Source: Piliocolobus tephrosceles
Taxonomy: Eukaryota > Chordata > Mammalia > Primates > Cercopithecidae
Assembly (NCBI RefSeq): GCF_002776525.5
Contig: NC_045436.1
Coordinates: forward strand, 158,907,141-158,971,140
Length of the DNA stretch: 64,000 nt
Direction: 5' to 3'
A program made the position numbers and the translations under genes. Shown here one piece after another: positions 17,000-30,329 of this stretch (the stretch's first letter is position 1; each line of letters starts with the position of its first letter). The notes beneath the pieces are model-generated. The model worked only from the letters and a program-made list of their open reading frames with translations, ran no database searches and had not been told where the DNA came from.

Positions 17000-19900
17000 A
17001 TAAATAGTTCTAGAAAACCAGAGACTTAATATAGCTAACAACATCTGTAAGGCCCAAAAAAGAACATTCATTTAAAGGACAAACTCTTCTCTGCGGCAGA
17101 CACAAGTTATACCTTTGCAATGAGGATATATGTAATAAATGTTTTTAAAAGAAAATGTTCTGATTTTCAAAGGAAAAAAGTCACAAGCCTATTAAACAGC
17201 TAAACCAGCATTAAATCTTCCCTTCAGCTTCAAGTCAATAAAAGTATAATGAATTTAATGTTTATTGAATCCTCATAGGAATTAGTATTTAAACAGAAAG
17301 AATATAGCCTCAGTTCCTAGAAATTTTTTATCCAAAACACTTGACAAATTTAGCATTTGATGGTGTTACCTCCAAAAAAAAAAACAAGTGTGATGAAAAT
17401 TACCTAAGTAAAATTTTTCAAAACTTACTGAAAATGTGCAAAACATATTTTCTACAAAGCTACACAGACAAGCACGCTTGGGATTTTAAAACTGCTTCTG
17501 CAAACTTGAGCCCCTCCTTGTAGCGTGTCCTAGGTGTATCCCCATCACTCAGGCAGCAAACATCCTGGAGAGGAAATGCAAAAAGGGAAGGAAAGAGGAA
17601 ATTCTCAAATGAGATCAGACACAGACCAGAGGACAAGGATCAGCAACTGAAATAGGTGTTGTGCCTTTTGAAGGGTGTGGGGAGAAAAGACAATGCTGGA
17701 GGGAAGAGGGGGCTGTAGTCCGGGATTTCCTTTTCCTGCTCTTGGCTTCAGTAAGCTACAGCAGTGACAGAGAGGAATGACGTCCCCTTCCGGGGGATAA
17801 AACACTACAAACACTGTGCAATATATTGAGCCTTCAATGCTGAGATAATAATAAACCCTTCCATTTGTAGTATCGACTTCAGGAATTTGAAGAAAATATT
17901 AATTTTCCGGAGTACACCTGGAGAAAAGAAGGAATTAAGTAGAAAAACTGGATTCCAAGAAACTATCTCTAACAATTAGTTTGAAAGTTTCATGCCAATT
18001 ATAAATTAAGATTTTACTAAAATTATACTGAATCGTTTTTAAAGTAAAAGTTCAACTGAATTTCTAGTACAAAGCCATGCTGTAACCACACAGGACTTTA
18101 CTTCTTACTGTATTAGATGAATTTTAATCCCTGAAAAGTATAACAAGGCTCCCTTTGTCTAGATTCTGAGCATGAAAAAAATTCAATAATTACTTTGACA
18201 GCAGTTTTAATTACTAGTAACTTAAGAAACGAAAGTCTTAAAATTCCTCTTTCCCCCTAATGTCATGTATACTTCTCTATTACACTCTTGAGGATAATAC
18301 ACTCAATTATGTACCTGGAAAAGCCAAAGCTTCTCTCAATTACCTCGTATTTCATCTGAGGAAAGGCAAAACCGCAAAAGCCCATTGCTTTGGAAAGCAG
18401 GAAGCCTGGGTTGCAAGGTCAGTTCTGTACACTAGCTACTTAGAGATAACCTTGGGCGTTTCTCTAGCTTCTGTGGTTTCTATTTCCTATAAACTGGAGG
18501 GACTCACACAGATTTCAAAGGCTCCTTCTACTCCCTCTCTTTGAACATTCTGCCTACATTCACTAATTTCAAAACCTTCTGTTTATGGTTAATAAAGGAC
18601 TTCTCAGTTTATCCTCGTGAAAACTATATGAAATAGATACTTGTTTTACAAATGCAAAATGTGAGGCCCAGAAAATAAGAGACATACTCAAGACAGTAAT
18701 GGCAAGCCAGAAGTAGAACCTAGCTCAAAAGCCCTTCAAAGGAATTCCTTAAAAATTCATTATTCAAAAATCTTACAAATGTGAAAAGCTTAAAACACAA
18801 ATCTAAACAATTGTATGAAAGTAATATACGTACAAAGTCTATTTTTAAAATGTAATTTTATTCAATATGCTAAATAATTGCTTACAGACAAAATGTAGCA
18901 TGTACCTCAAAAAATAGACACAAAACAGATCAATTCAAACTACTCAAGAAAAAGTGTTCATCAGTGACTGAATTTTTCACTTACAACTACCAGCTCTGTC
19001 ATCAAAGAAAGATGCTTTAACCATCTAGGAATTTCTCCCACAAAGAAACTTCTAAACCTTGATTGTTTCATTAGTGAGTTCTAACAAAAATCAAGGAAAG
19101 AAGAATTCCACTCTTAGACAAACTCTTCCAGAGATTAGAAAGAAAACACTTACTTAAAAAGGTAGTGAAACACTTATACCAAAACCAACAGAACAGTACT
19201 AGACATGAAAATTATAAAGCCAGCCTCACTCATGAACATAAATGTAAAGCTCTAAAAATAATTGTAAATTAAATGTAACCACAAAAAGGAGAATAATACA
19301 TCAAGACAGCTGAGCTCATTCCAGGGACGGAAGATAGGTGTAACATTAGAAAATAATTTAACATAATTCACATTAACAGGTTAAAGGTAGAATACTCATT
19401 TATTCGTAGGAATAGATGTAAAACAATAGTCCATAAAATTAAACATTAATGCTTGGTAAAATGTATAGAAATATAAGGGAATACCTTAATCTTGATAATC
19501 TATAGCAAACCACACTCATTAGTGAGGAACAAGAGAAGGGTTTTATTATCTTCATTTCTATTCCAACATTTACTAGGTTTCTCTTCTACTACAGTAAGAA
19601 AAAAAAAAAGACATCCAAGGTATAAAGACTTGGGATTTAAAAAAAAAAAAAACAAAAAAAACTGTCATTTGCAGAGGAATAATCTAGAAATAAAATTAAC
19701 AAGAATTTAGAAAGATTGCTAAATTTTTTAAATGTGTAAAAATTAACTGTATTTCTAAATGCCTGCAGACAGAAAATGAATTTTAATGTCATCAAAATGC
19801 ACCAAATGCCTTTTTAAAAATTCACAAATTGAAAATGATACACAAAGCAAATGAAAGGAAAAATATCCCATTGGTGTCTTCTGTAGATTGCTAGGATGTC

Positions 19901-20480
19901 AACTCATTACTCTGAAAATTGATACATAAGGGTGAAAAAAAATGAGCATTTCTCCTGCCTTTTCTTTGTCAACTGTATTTCATGAAAACCAAAATACTGA
20001 TCAAAGTTCTTGACAGTCCAGCTAACAAATGCAGAATAAATCAGAAAATCACTATTTTGCAACACCAAATATGTTGGATCTAGGAAACAATCATCAATAG
20101 TGATGATGAGATGAAAGACTAATAGAAAACCACAGCCACTACATGAAGGATTAATAAAAACTTTTTAAATGGAGGAATGGAGTTGACAATACCAGAACTC
20201 ACTGATCAAACTTAGTAATTCAAAAAGTGGGAAAACCAAACATTATGTGACTCCTGATGTAATATAACAGGAAGTACATAGTACTTCTATGAGGTATTCT
20301 TGTCTAAAACGTAAGCCCAAATCTAAACAAGCTGCTAAATCTTACTATCAGTTTAGAGGAAATGAGATAGAACAACAAGTTAAATGACAAATAAGGAAGG
20401 AATCAGCCAAAGCCAAATTAGTCCAGAACACAAATCAATTGCCTCAGGAAAAAAGAAGTGCTATCTGAAAAGTGAACATA
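17000..20480. other. Intron, mostly unassigned
   Basis: AT-rich with scattered A runs. A G/C-richer patch at 17500-17820 and a weak MIR-like stretch at 18370-18500 are the only local features seen. Confidence 0.45.
18595..18745 (-). repeat. MIR fragment, minus strand
   Basis: TACTTGTTTTACAAATGCAA ... CAGAAGTAGAACCTAGCTCA. Confidence 0.55.
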
Positions 20481-20540
20481 AGTAAATGCAATCAATCTTA
20501 TGTGAATTCTTATTTCCATCAATCATTTTTAAAAATACAT

Positions 20541-20820
20541 ATTTGGGACCAAGCATAGTGACTAATGTCTATAATCCCAGCACTTTGGGATGCACAGCTC
20601 ACAGCAGCCTCAACGTGCCGGGCTCAAACGATTCTCCCACCTCAGTCTCCAGAGATGCTGGGATTGCAGGCATGTGCCACCACACCTGGCTAATTTTTGT
20701 AGTTTTGCAGAGAGAAAGTTCACCATGTTGCCCAGGCTGGTCTGGAACTCCTGAGCTATAAGCCCACCTCAGCCTCCTAAAGTGCTTGGATACAGGTGTG
20801 ATCCACTGTGCCCTGCCCTA
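20541..20820. mobile_element. Rearranged Alu: plus-strand head joined to minus-strand body
   Basis: Positions 20541-20590 read the first part of an Alu in plus orientation (ending ATAATCCCAGCACTTTGGGA). At about 20591 the sequence switches to a minus-strand Alu (GCACAGCTCACAGCAGCCTC through TGTGATCCACTGTGCCCTGC). No spacer separates them. Confidence 0.85.
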
Positions 20821-21036
20821 AGGTTTTATTTTAAACAAAAATATAATTTCTTTATTACATAGATCCTCAGATACACAGAGCCTGTAAGAGAGAGTAACTG
20901 GAATACTAAGTCAGTAAAAGGCATTAATTTATAATTGGTAAGTTTGGATATATGCATACATTTGTGACTATGCAACATAACAATTAACATCGATATGATA
21001 TCTTGTTTGGAAATAAATAGCTTAATTTACATAACT

Positions 21037-21205
21037 AAAAAAAAAAATTAGTCAGGCATGATGGTGCACCTATGGTCCCAGCTATTTGGGAGGTTGAAGT
21101 AGAAAGACAGCTTGACCCCAGAAGGTCAAGGCTACAGTGAGCCGTATTCACACCTCTGCACTCCAGCCTAAGTGACAGAGCAAGACCCTGTCTCAAAAAA
21201 TGACA
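21037..21205 (+). mobile_element. Alu right monomer (FRAM-like)
   Basis: TTAGTCAGGCATGATGGTGC through AGCAAGACCCTGTCTCAAAA. Only a right-monomer-like unit, divergent. Confidence 0.8.
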
Positions 21206-21499
21206 AATAAAATATATATTTGAGAGAGAAAATATAAATATGGACTAAGTATTAGATGATATTAAGGAATTATTGTTAAATTAAATATGATGCTATCCTG
21301 GTGGTTACAGTTTTCAAATGTCCTAATACAGACAGAAATGCATATTCAGGTATTTAGAAGTGAAATGTCATGATATTTATGTATCTGATTTGCTTTGAAA
21401 TACTCAAAAGAAACAAAAGAGCAAAAATGTCAAAACGCTTGAAGCTTGATAATAGAAATTCATTATACTAGTATTGTCAACTTTTTGTATTTACCTTTA

Positions 21500-22335
21500 A
21501 CACTGCTAGCCATTAGGGAAATTCAAATTATGACCACAATGAGGTAGCACCATAGGCCTATTACAACAACTAAAGTAAAACACACAGAAAGAACCAAATG
21601 TTGGTGAGGATGCAGAGAAACTGTCTCTCTCATACTTTGCTGTTGGGAATGTAAAATGGTACTGCCACTCTGGAGATCAGTCTGGTAGTTTCTTAAAAAG
21701 TTAAACATACACACCTGGACATGAATGTTTATAAGCATTTTATCTGTAAACAGACCCACAGTGAAAACAACTCAAATGGCCTTCCATGGGTGAATGGTTA
21801 AACAAACTGAGGTACCTCCATACAACGTAATATTTACTCATCAATAAAAAGGAACAAACGATTGATACTCTCAACAATTTGACTGGATCTTAAGAGTATT
21901 ATGCTGAATGAAAAGGGCCAACATCAGGTTTCATAATCTAGGATTCCATTAACATAACATTCTCGATATGGCAAAGTATAAAAGTGGAAAACAGGATTTA
22001 GCAATAGGGTTTGACTACAAAGGGGAAGCATGAGGGAACCTTTGTGATGACAGAGCAGTTCTGTGTCTTGAAATGTGATGGTTATATGAATCTATACAAA
22101 GAATTATACACGAAGACATACCAAAATTTTAAAACCAATGCATGCAAAAACTGGTGAAACTGAAGTCTGTAGTCTACTTAATTGTATTATGCTACTATCA
22201 GTTTTTCCTGGTTTTGATAATGTACTATATTTCTGTAAGATGTCACATCTGGGGAAAACTTCCAATTTTAAAATTGGAAGATTCAATATTACAATGTATA
22301 CATAAAATCATTTGTGAGAATAGTTCAAAATAAAA
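21500..22335 (+). mobile_element. L1 ORF2 end and 3' UTR, old copy
   Basis: Matches the typical L1 order: AGCCATTAGGGAAATTCAAA, GGTGAGGATGCAGAGAAACT, TGGTACTGCCACTCTGGAGA, AACTCAAATGGCC, then 3' UTR text to GGTTTTGATAATGTACTATA. Many stops; not coding. Confidence 0.85.
22259..22280. repeat. Perfect 22-base palindrome
   Basis: An 11-base arm CTTCCAATTTT is followed at once by its exact reverse complement. It lies in the tail of the L1 at 21500-22335. Confidence 0.95.
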
Positions 22336-22414
22336 GCGTTTGAAAACAAAACAATTCAGACAGGAAGAGTCAAGGCATCATCTCATATGAAGACATGAAA
22401 TTTTCACGTATGGA

Positions 22415-23035
22415 TGAGAGTGTGGAAGACAGAATTCTAAATTGTTCCCAAGATTCTTGTCCCCTGTTGATATACTCTGTATAATTTAGGACTTGTGAAT
22501 ATGATGGGATTATCACTACTGTGATTATGTTACATAACATGGCAGAAAGGATTTTACAAATGTAATTCAGAGCCCTAATCAACTGACTTCACTTCAAAAG
22601 GAAATTTATCCCAGGTGGGGATGACCTTATCTAATGAGCTCTTACAAGCAGTCAAAGAGATGAAAAGTGTGGAAAAGATTCACCTGCTGGCCTGGAAGGA
22701 GCAAACTACCATGTTTTGGAGAGAGTCAGGTATCAGGCAACAACAGGCTATTCCTAGGAGCAACAAGTGGTCAAATCAAGCAATTGAAGCCCTCAGTACT
22801 ACAACAAGGAACTGAATTATCTCAACAATCTGAATGAGCCTGGAAGAGGACTCTATGATACAGATGAGGACATGGCCCAACAAACACCTCGATTTCAGCC
22901 TTGTGAGAATCTGAGAATTGAGGTAAACTATGCCCAGACTCACCACCAACAGAAACTCTTAAATAACAAGCATATGATGTTTTGAGATACTGAGCGTATG
23001 GTAATTCATCATGCAGCAGTAGAAAACTAACACAC
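22415..23035 (+). mobile_element. MLT1-like MaLR LTR
   Basis: Contains the MLT1-style opening AGACAGAATTCTAAATTGTT followed by CCCAAGATTCTTGTCCCC and ends AGCAGTAGAAAACTAACACA. Divergent and somewhat long (about 620 bases), so it may include internal sequence. Confidence 0.65.
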
Positions 23036-23658
23036 TGTGTTTGAGTATTACTCTTCTTCAAACATCCTTATAAAGAGAATGACTTTGAGGTAGTAGATAA
23101 GCCAAAAATAGATCCACTTACTTTTCCAAACTAATTTAAAATGTGTCTGAAACTTAAGCCCTCCTGTTTTGGCTGAATGTTTCATGAGAAAAAACTACAC
23201 AAAGAAGTTCCATGGTTTGGGACTACAACTCTAGTTTGCTCTCATAAATGACAGAGCAAGATGGAGACTTAAAATTGATGAAACTGGGTTATGGCCAAAT
23301 TCAACAACATAAAAAAAAGTTTTTTGCATTTCTCATCCCAACTTAAGGTCAAAATCTTGCCTTTCTCTAGCCATACTAAAAAATATTAGGAAAAGGAGGA
23401 AAATATTTGCAAGTTCATGCTTCCTAACATGCAAAAAACCTCAAAACGTATGGATCCATGATAGTATTTGTTATCGTAAAGATTGGGAACTGACAAAACC
23501 ATTTTGAAAATAAAAACATTTATGTTTTGAATCAAAAGATAATGTACCTAAGAATAAATACAGTACCTAGGAATAAATGCAACAATCTGCAAGTCCTCTA
23601 GGGAAAAACTATAAAATTTTATAAGAGCCATTAAAACAGACTTAAATAATTATCAAAT

Positions 23659-23970
23659 ACTTATTTATGTATTTATTAATTTATTTTGGAGACAGAGTCT
23701 CACTCTGTCGCCTAGGCTGGAGTGCAGTGGCACAATCTCAGCTCACTGCAATCTCTGCCTCCTAGGTTCAAACAATTCTCCTAACTCAGCGTCCTGAGTA
23801 GCTGGGATTTCAGGCGTGTGCCATCATGCCCAGCTAATTTTTGTATTTTTAGTAGAGACGGGGTTTCACCATGTTGGCCAGGCTGGTCTCGAATTCCTGG
23901 CCTCAGGTGACCCGCCCACCTTGGCCTCCTAAAGTGCTGGGATTACAGATGTGAGCTACCGCACCCAGCC
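23659..23970 (-). mobile_element. Alu inserted in an old L1, with target-site duplication
   Basis: Minus-strand full-length Alu. Imperfect 15-base duplication AAATAATTA(T/C)CAAAT at 23644-23658 and 23973-23987. It splits the L1 listed at 23530-25770. Confidence 0.93.
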
Positions 23971-24680
23971 AGAAATAATTACCAAATTTTTAGATTGGAC
24001 AACTGAATGTCAACTGCCTCCAAATCAATTTAATAGAACCAGTGCAGTTCCAATAGGTTTTTTTCATGCAGCTTCACAAGCTAATTGCAAGGTTTATATG
24101 AATATGCAAAGAGCAAAGAATACCCCAGTCTTGAAAAAGAACAAATAAAACTTGCTGTACCAAATATTAAGACATTTAAGATGACAGTGACTTAAAAACA
24201 CTGTGAGTATTTTCAAAGCAACAGAAAAATAGATCAGTGGAAAAAATAAAGAGCCCAGAACAGACCCACACACATGCAGACACTTGCTATATGACACAAC
24301 TAACACCACAGATTGGTGGGGAAAATTCAAACTTGTTAAAAAAAAAAATGGTGCTGGAATTGGCTGAACATCCACACGGAAGAAAAAAATCAGACCTGAT
24401 TCTCGAAAACCACAAAATCAATTCTCAGTGAATAAAAACCTGAATTTGAAATACAAACCAAATTAAACTAAAGACAATAAAAGAAGAACAGAAAAGGATT
24501 ACTTCAGTAAGGCACAAAAAGCATTAACTATAAAGGGAAAATCCAGTTAATCTGTCTACTCTCATTAAGAACTTCTGTTTATTAATATACCACATATATG
24601 TATGTATATAAAAAGACAAGGCAAAAATTCATAAGAGATATTACAATTGTGATCAAATATAATAGAAATATAAAGAATTA

Positions 24681-25028
<348 letters not shown>

Positions 25029-25929
25029 TTAAATAGACAATCTCCAAAAGAAGAAATCTAGATAATCAGTAATATGAAGTGACGCTCAACTTCAAAAAAA
25101 AAAAAAAAAAATTGAATGTTTAATACCAACGTTCATGACACTGGAAAAGTAAACTGATACATCCCCTTCGGCAAATAATTTGGCATTACTAAGTAAAGCT
25201 GATACCATCTAATCCAGCAACCTCTCCTTGGTTATACAACCTTGAGAAACTCACAAAAATGTGCAATAAAGAAATATTCACAGAATATTCATAAAATTTA
25301 TGAACATTCACAGAATGGTTATAAAAGGTCAAAACTAGAAACAAAATCTTCATAAGAAAAGTGGATAAACTACAATGTACTCAAAATTGGAATACAGCAA
25401 TAAAAATGAACGCAGTTACACAGAACAAAATGGACAAATATCACACTTTTTTGAGCAACAGCAAGACAGGCAAAAAGCACATACAATGATTTTATTAATA
25501 CACAGTTTGAAAAAGACAAATTTTTACCTATTATCTAGGTAAACATACACAAATTGTAAAAAGTAAAAAGAGTATTATGATAGAAATAATGACAACTCTG
25601 GCAGTAGGAGAGGTTGTGATTAAGAAGAGGGACTACGGGGAAGGGGAGCTTCTATGGGTATTGATGAAGTTCTATTTCGTGACCTGAAGGTGGTTTAATG
25701 GTTCCCTTTATTTTCCATTAGACTACATAAACATTTAATGTTCTTCTCTATATTTTATGTCACTCCAAATATGTTTCACTCTAAAACTGCATACATTAGT
25801 GCCACTATCAAGGGCCTGAAGGATGCAGGGGTAGTGATTCTAACACATTTCCATTCAACTCATCTATTTACCTCATGCAGAAAACAGATGAATTCTGGAG
25901 AATGACAGTGATTATAAACTTAACTAGGT

Positions 25930-26325
25930 AACTCCAATTCTAATTGCTATACCAGATGTGGTTTCACTGCTTGAGCAAACTAACACACACCCTGGTAACT
26001 GGTTTGCAAATATGGATCTGAAAAATGCTTTTTTCCCTCAATGTGTGTTAATAAAAACTGCCACAAGTAGTTTGTTTTTAGCTAGCAAGATTGAAAGGCA
26101 ATACACTTTCAGTCTTACCTCAGGGTTATATCAACTCTCCAGCCCTATGTCATAATCCAGAGACCTTGATCAACTTTCCCTTCCACAAGACACCACACCA
26201 ACCCATTACATTCATGACCTTATGCTAATTGGACCTAGAAAGCAAGAAACTGCAATTACTCTAGGCTTACTGGTGAAACATCTGCATGTCAGAAGGTAAG
26301 AAATGAGTAAGACAAAATCCAGGGG
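25930..26325 (+). mobile_element. Endogenous retrovirus pol remnant, reverse transcriptase part
   Basis: The plus strand reads a reverse-transcriptase-like stretch around 25985-26300: a MDLKNAFF block near 26013-26036 and a degraded active-site region reading IHDLMLIGP near 26211-26237. Stops and frame changes break it. It continues after inserted repeats at 27030. The style is that of a class I (gammaretrovirus-like) human-type ERV. It is long dead and has no recognisable gag, env or paired LTR in the window. Confidence 0.65.
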
Positions 26326-26666
26326 TGTCATGGACTGAATATATGTGTCCCCACCCCAAAATTCATGTTAAGATCCTAACTCCCAATGTAATAATAATAG
26401 GAAGTGAGACCTTTGGGAGGTCTGTCAGTCATGAGGGTGGCACCATCTTGAATAGGATTAGTGCTCTTATGAAACAGGAGCTCACTCACTCTCTCTGCTC
26501 TCCATCACATGAAGATACAAAAAGATGGCCGCAAAACAGAAGCGTGCCCTCACTAGACACTGGATCTGCCAGCACCTCGATCTTGGATTTCTCAGCCTCC
26601 AGAGCTGTGAGAAATAAATGTTTGTTGTTTAGGCCACCCAGTCTTTGGTAATTTCTTATAGCCTGA
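26326..26666 (+). mobile_element. LTR-type repeat (MaLR/MLT-like) inserted in ERV pol
   Basis: Starts TGTCATGGACTGAATATATG and ends in a polyadenylation-like AATAAATGTTTGTTGTTTAG stretch followed by GCCACCCAGTCTTTGG. This is a familiar primate interspersed LTR-like sequence. Exact family not certain. The same family is present on the minus strand at 36779-37445 and 40268-40620. Confidence 0.6.
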
Positions 26667-27029
26667 TGTATTAATTCATTTTCACACTGCTGATAAAGAT
26701 ATACCCAAGACTGGGCAATTCACAAAAGAAAGAGGTTTATTGGACTTACAGTTCTGCATGGCTGGGGAGGCCTCACAATCATGGCAGAAGGTAAGGAGGA
26801 GCAAGTCACATCTTACACGGATAAAAGCAGGCAAAGAGAGCTTGTGCAGAGAAACTCCCATTTTAAAACCATCAGATCTCACAAGACCCATTCACTATCA
26901 TGAGAACAGCATGGGAAAGACCCACCCCTAAGATTCAATCTTCTCCCACTGGGTCCCTCCCATAACACGTGGGAATTATGGGAGCTAGAGGATGAGATGT
27001 GGGTGGGGACACAGAGCCAACCCATATCA
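26667..27029 (-). mobile_element. THE1/MST solo LTR (MaLR)
   Basis: The minus strand begins TGATATGGGTTGGCTCTGTG and ends CAGTGTGAAAATGAATTAAT, the ends of THE1/MST LTRs. It is close to full length (about 360 bases) and lies directly against the preceding LTR-type element. A plus-strand relative is at 39369-39728. Confidence 0.85.
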
Positions 27030-27240
27030 CCCAAATAGACAAGGAGCCTTCCATCTCGGTGAAATTTCTAAGGGTCTAGTGGTGTGGTACATGTTGACAT
27101 ATCCCTTCTAATGTGAAGGAAAAGTTGTTTTCATCTAGTCCCTCCTAAAATCAAGACAGACAGAATGCCTAGTAGGTCTCTTTGTATTTGGAAGGCAACA
27201 TATTCCTCATTTGGATGTGCTACTCTAACCCATTTGCTGA
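27030..27240 (+). mobile_element. Endogenous retrovirus pol remnant, continuation between insertions
   Basis: This short piece appears to continue the reverse transcriptase thumb/connection part of the same retroviral pol after the block of inserted LTR repeats (26326-27029). Similarity is weak and the frame is broken, so the link rests mostly on position between two recognisable pol pieces. Confidence 0.45.
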
Positions 27241-27765
27241 GTGTATCATTCAGGGTTTTCTAGAAAAACAGAACCACCAACCAGTGGGGGGGGGTATGTG
27301 TATGTATATACAAATGTTTATACGTATATATACATGTACAAACACATATATATGTGTATAAATATAGAGATTTATTTTAAGGAACTAGTTCACAAGATTA
27401 TACAGGCTGCCAAGTCTGAAATCTGCAGTGCGGGCAAGATTTGATGTTTTACTTGAGTCCAAATTCTGTCACAGGCGCAAGCTAGCAAGCTGGAACTCAG
27501 GCAAAATGTCTAGGTTACAGTCTTGAGGCAGAAATGCTTGTTTTTCAGGAAACCTCAGTTTCCGCTCTTAAGGCCTTCAACTGACTGGATAAGGCCCACT
27601 CACATCATCTAGGGCAATCTCTCAGCATCAACTAATTACAGATACTAATCATATCTACAAATTACTTTCATGGCAACATCTAGACTAGTGTTTGACCAAA
27701 CAACTGGGCACCACAGACCAGCCAAGTTGACACACACAAAAAATTATCCATCACACAAACTGAAC
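27241..27765 (-). mobile_element. Old LTR-type repeat, minus strand, with internal TA/TG microsatellite
   Basis: On the plus strand it begins with CATTCAGGGTTTTCTAGAAA and ACAGAACC, then a (TA/TG)-rich tract at 27292-27367, then AGAGATTTATTTTAAGGAAC. This is the reverse of a repeat whose sense-strand 3' end reads ...TTTCTGTATAGAACCCTGACTAATAC, found at 30330-30865. Family name uncertain. Confidence 0.55.
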
Positions 27766-29990
27766 TAAAAAGCTATTAGTTCTGAATGTGGCCCAGAACA
27801 AGAAAAGGCTCCGCAACAGACTAGGCTGCCATTGTAAGCTGCTGTGCCACCTGGGACATATGATCCAGTACATCCAATAGTGTTTCAAGTTTCAGAGGCA
27901 GATAGAGCTTCTGTGTAAAGCCTCTGCTGACATGCTCACATAGGTTAATCAGAGTGCAGACCCTTAGGATCTTAGAGCAAAGCTCTGCCATCCTCTCTGG
28001 AAAAGTACTCTCCTTTTGAGAAACAGATTTTGGCTTGCTACGAGGCCTTATTAGAGACCAAATGCTGAACAATGTGCCAAGGAGTTGCCATGAGACCTGA
28101 GCTGCCCATTATGAACTGGGAGATACCTGGCCCCACAATTCATAAAGTGGGGCATGCTTGGCAGTACTCCCTCACTGAATGAAAATAGAATATGAAAGAT
28201 CAAGATCAAACAGGCCCTGAAGGTTCAAGTAAGTTATATGAAGAAGTTGTACAAATGCCCACGGTCCCCATTCCTGCCACATTCCCTTCTCTCTCCCAGC
28301 CCACACCTGTCACCTCAGGGGGAGTTTCCTACTATCAGTTGACAGAAGAAAAAAAAACATGGGTCCAGTTTACAGATGACTGTACACAATATGAACACAC
28401 CATCACAAAGCAGATGGCTGTAGCACTAACTGCCTTTCTGGGACAGTCCTTAAGGATCGTAATAAAGGAAAACTCTCCTGTGGACAGAACTTGGGGTAGC
28501 ACACTTGGCTCTCATTTTGCATGGAAGAAGAAATGGCAAGAGGTGCCACCGTGTATACCAATTCATAGGATGTGGCCTACTGTTTAGCTGGATGGTCAGA
28601 GAATTGGAAGGACATAATTGGGAAAATGGTAACAAAGGGATCTGGAGAAATAATGTAGATAGACCTCTTTGAATGCGCAAAAAATGTGAAGGTATCTGTG
28701 TCCCATGTGAATGCTGACCAAAGGGTGACCTCAGCAGAGCAGGATTTTAATAATCAAGTCGACAGAGTAACTCATTCTGCAGATACCAGCCAATTTCTTT
28801 CCCTAGCCACTTCCGTCATGAACAGAGAGGCCACAGGAAGGAGGAAGGTGGCTCAGCAAAATGAACTTCTATATACCAAGGCAGATCTGGCTACAGCTGC
28901 TAATGAGTGCCCAATCTGCCAGTTACAGAAATCAATAATGAGTCCCTGATATGCCACCATTCCCCAGAGTGATCAGCCAACTGTTTCATGAAAGGCTGAT
29001 TATACTGGACCATTGCCATCATGAATGGGGCAGTGTTTTGTTCTTATTACAACAGATACTCTGCATATGGATTTCCCTTCCCTGCATGCAATCATTCTGC
29101 TAAACCCACAGAATGCCTCATCTACCATCTAGGTGTTTCACACAGCATTGCTTCTGATCAAGAAACACACATTACAGCACATGAAGTGTAGCAATGGACC
29201 CATACTCATGAAATTCACTGGTCTTACTTACCATGTTCCTCATCATCCTGAAGCAGCTGGCTTAACAGAATGGTAGAATGGATTTTTGAAGACTCAGTTA
29301 TGTCACCAGCAAAGTGACAAAAACGTGTGCAATATTTTCCATAAGGCTGTGTATGCTCTAAATCAGCATCCAGTATATGGTACTATTTCTCCCATGGCCA
29401 GGATTCATGGATCCCAGAATTAAGAGAGAGAAATAAGAGTGGTGCCACTCACTATTATCCCTATTGTTTCACTAGCAAAATTTTTGTTGCCTATTCCTTA
29501 ACCTTATCCTCTGCTGGTCTAGAGGTCTTAGTTCCAAAAAGAGGACTATTTCCACTGGGAGATGGAATGATTCCACTGAATTGACATTAAGACTACCACC
29601 TGGCCACTTTGAATTCCTCATGCCTCAGAATGAATAGGCAAAGAAGACCCAGGGTTACTGTACTGACCAGGGTTGCTAGTTACTAAGAAGAAACTCAACT
29701 GCTACCATACAATGGAGGTATGAAAGACTAAGTCCGCAAAACGAGAGATCTTGTAATTACTACCATGCTCTGTGGTTAAAGTCAGTGGAAAACTACAATA
29801 ACCCAATTTAAGGACTACTTAAATTGGGTATGCCCAGACCCTTCAGGAATGAAGTTTTGGATCACCCCAATAGGCAAAGAAACACAAAGAGCTAAGGTGC
29901 TTGCTTAGGGAAAAGGAAAAATGGAATGGATAGTGGAAGAAGGGAATCATAAATAAAAACCAGCTACAACCACGTGACCAGCCACAGAGC
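27766..29990 (+). mobile_element. Endogenous retrovirus pol remnant, RNase H and integrase parts
   Basis: An RNase H-like segment runs at 28192-28587 (open for 131 codons, with the WVQFTDD block where the catalytic motif would be). A tether segment at 28686-28949 reads VSHVNADQRVTSAE and ends in CPICQ, part of the integrase zinc finger. Integrase core traces follow to about 29600, including a HHPEAAGL-like region near 29245, with a dUTPase-like or C-terminal tail to about 29980. Many stops and frameshifts are present, so no protein can be made. It is the third piece of one provirus disrupted by later insertions. Class I ERV origin is inferred from the domain order and wording. Confidence 0.7.
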
Positions 29991-30329
29991 ACTGTAATTG
30001 TTAGGTCTTCCTTATTTTGTAATGAATGGATTTAGATATTAAGCAAATATCTTTGTTTTCTTGCTCTTTAACCCTTTATCATCTGACATAAGATATATTA
30101 ATAATAGCTAACTTTACATCATGATATTTAAGTTACAGCTTATTAGGGAGAATGAACATTACTCAGGGACTCTGCATCTTCTTCCGGAGAAAGGGTTGGC
30201 ATGTTTTCAGTTGTTTGAAGGATATTCATATTACATTAGGCAGAAGTATGAGTTTGTTACTGCGTTCATTTGGAGATGAAGTATCATTTAAGAAGATGTG
30301 TATGGGCGCCAAGTTGACAAAGATGGACT

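Noticed and set aside
27292..27367. Short frame with Tyr/Val/Ile-rich repeats (27241-27444)
   Set aside because: It is a translation of a TA/TG microsatellite within an LTR-type repeat.
28192..28949. 131- and 87-codon frames as a possible working retroviral protein
   Set aside because: They are short pieces of a pol broken by stops, frameshifts and insertions; no intact domain remains.
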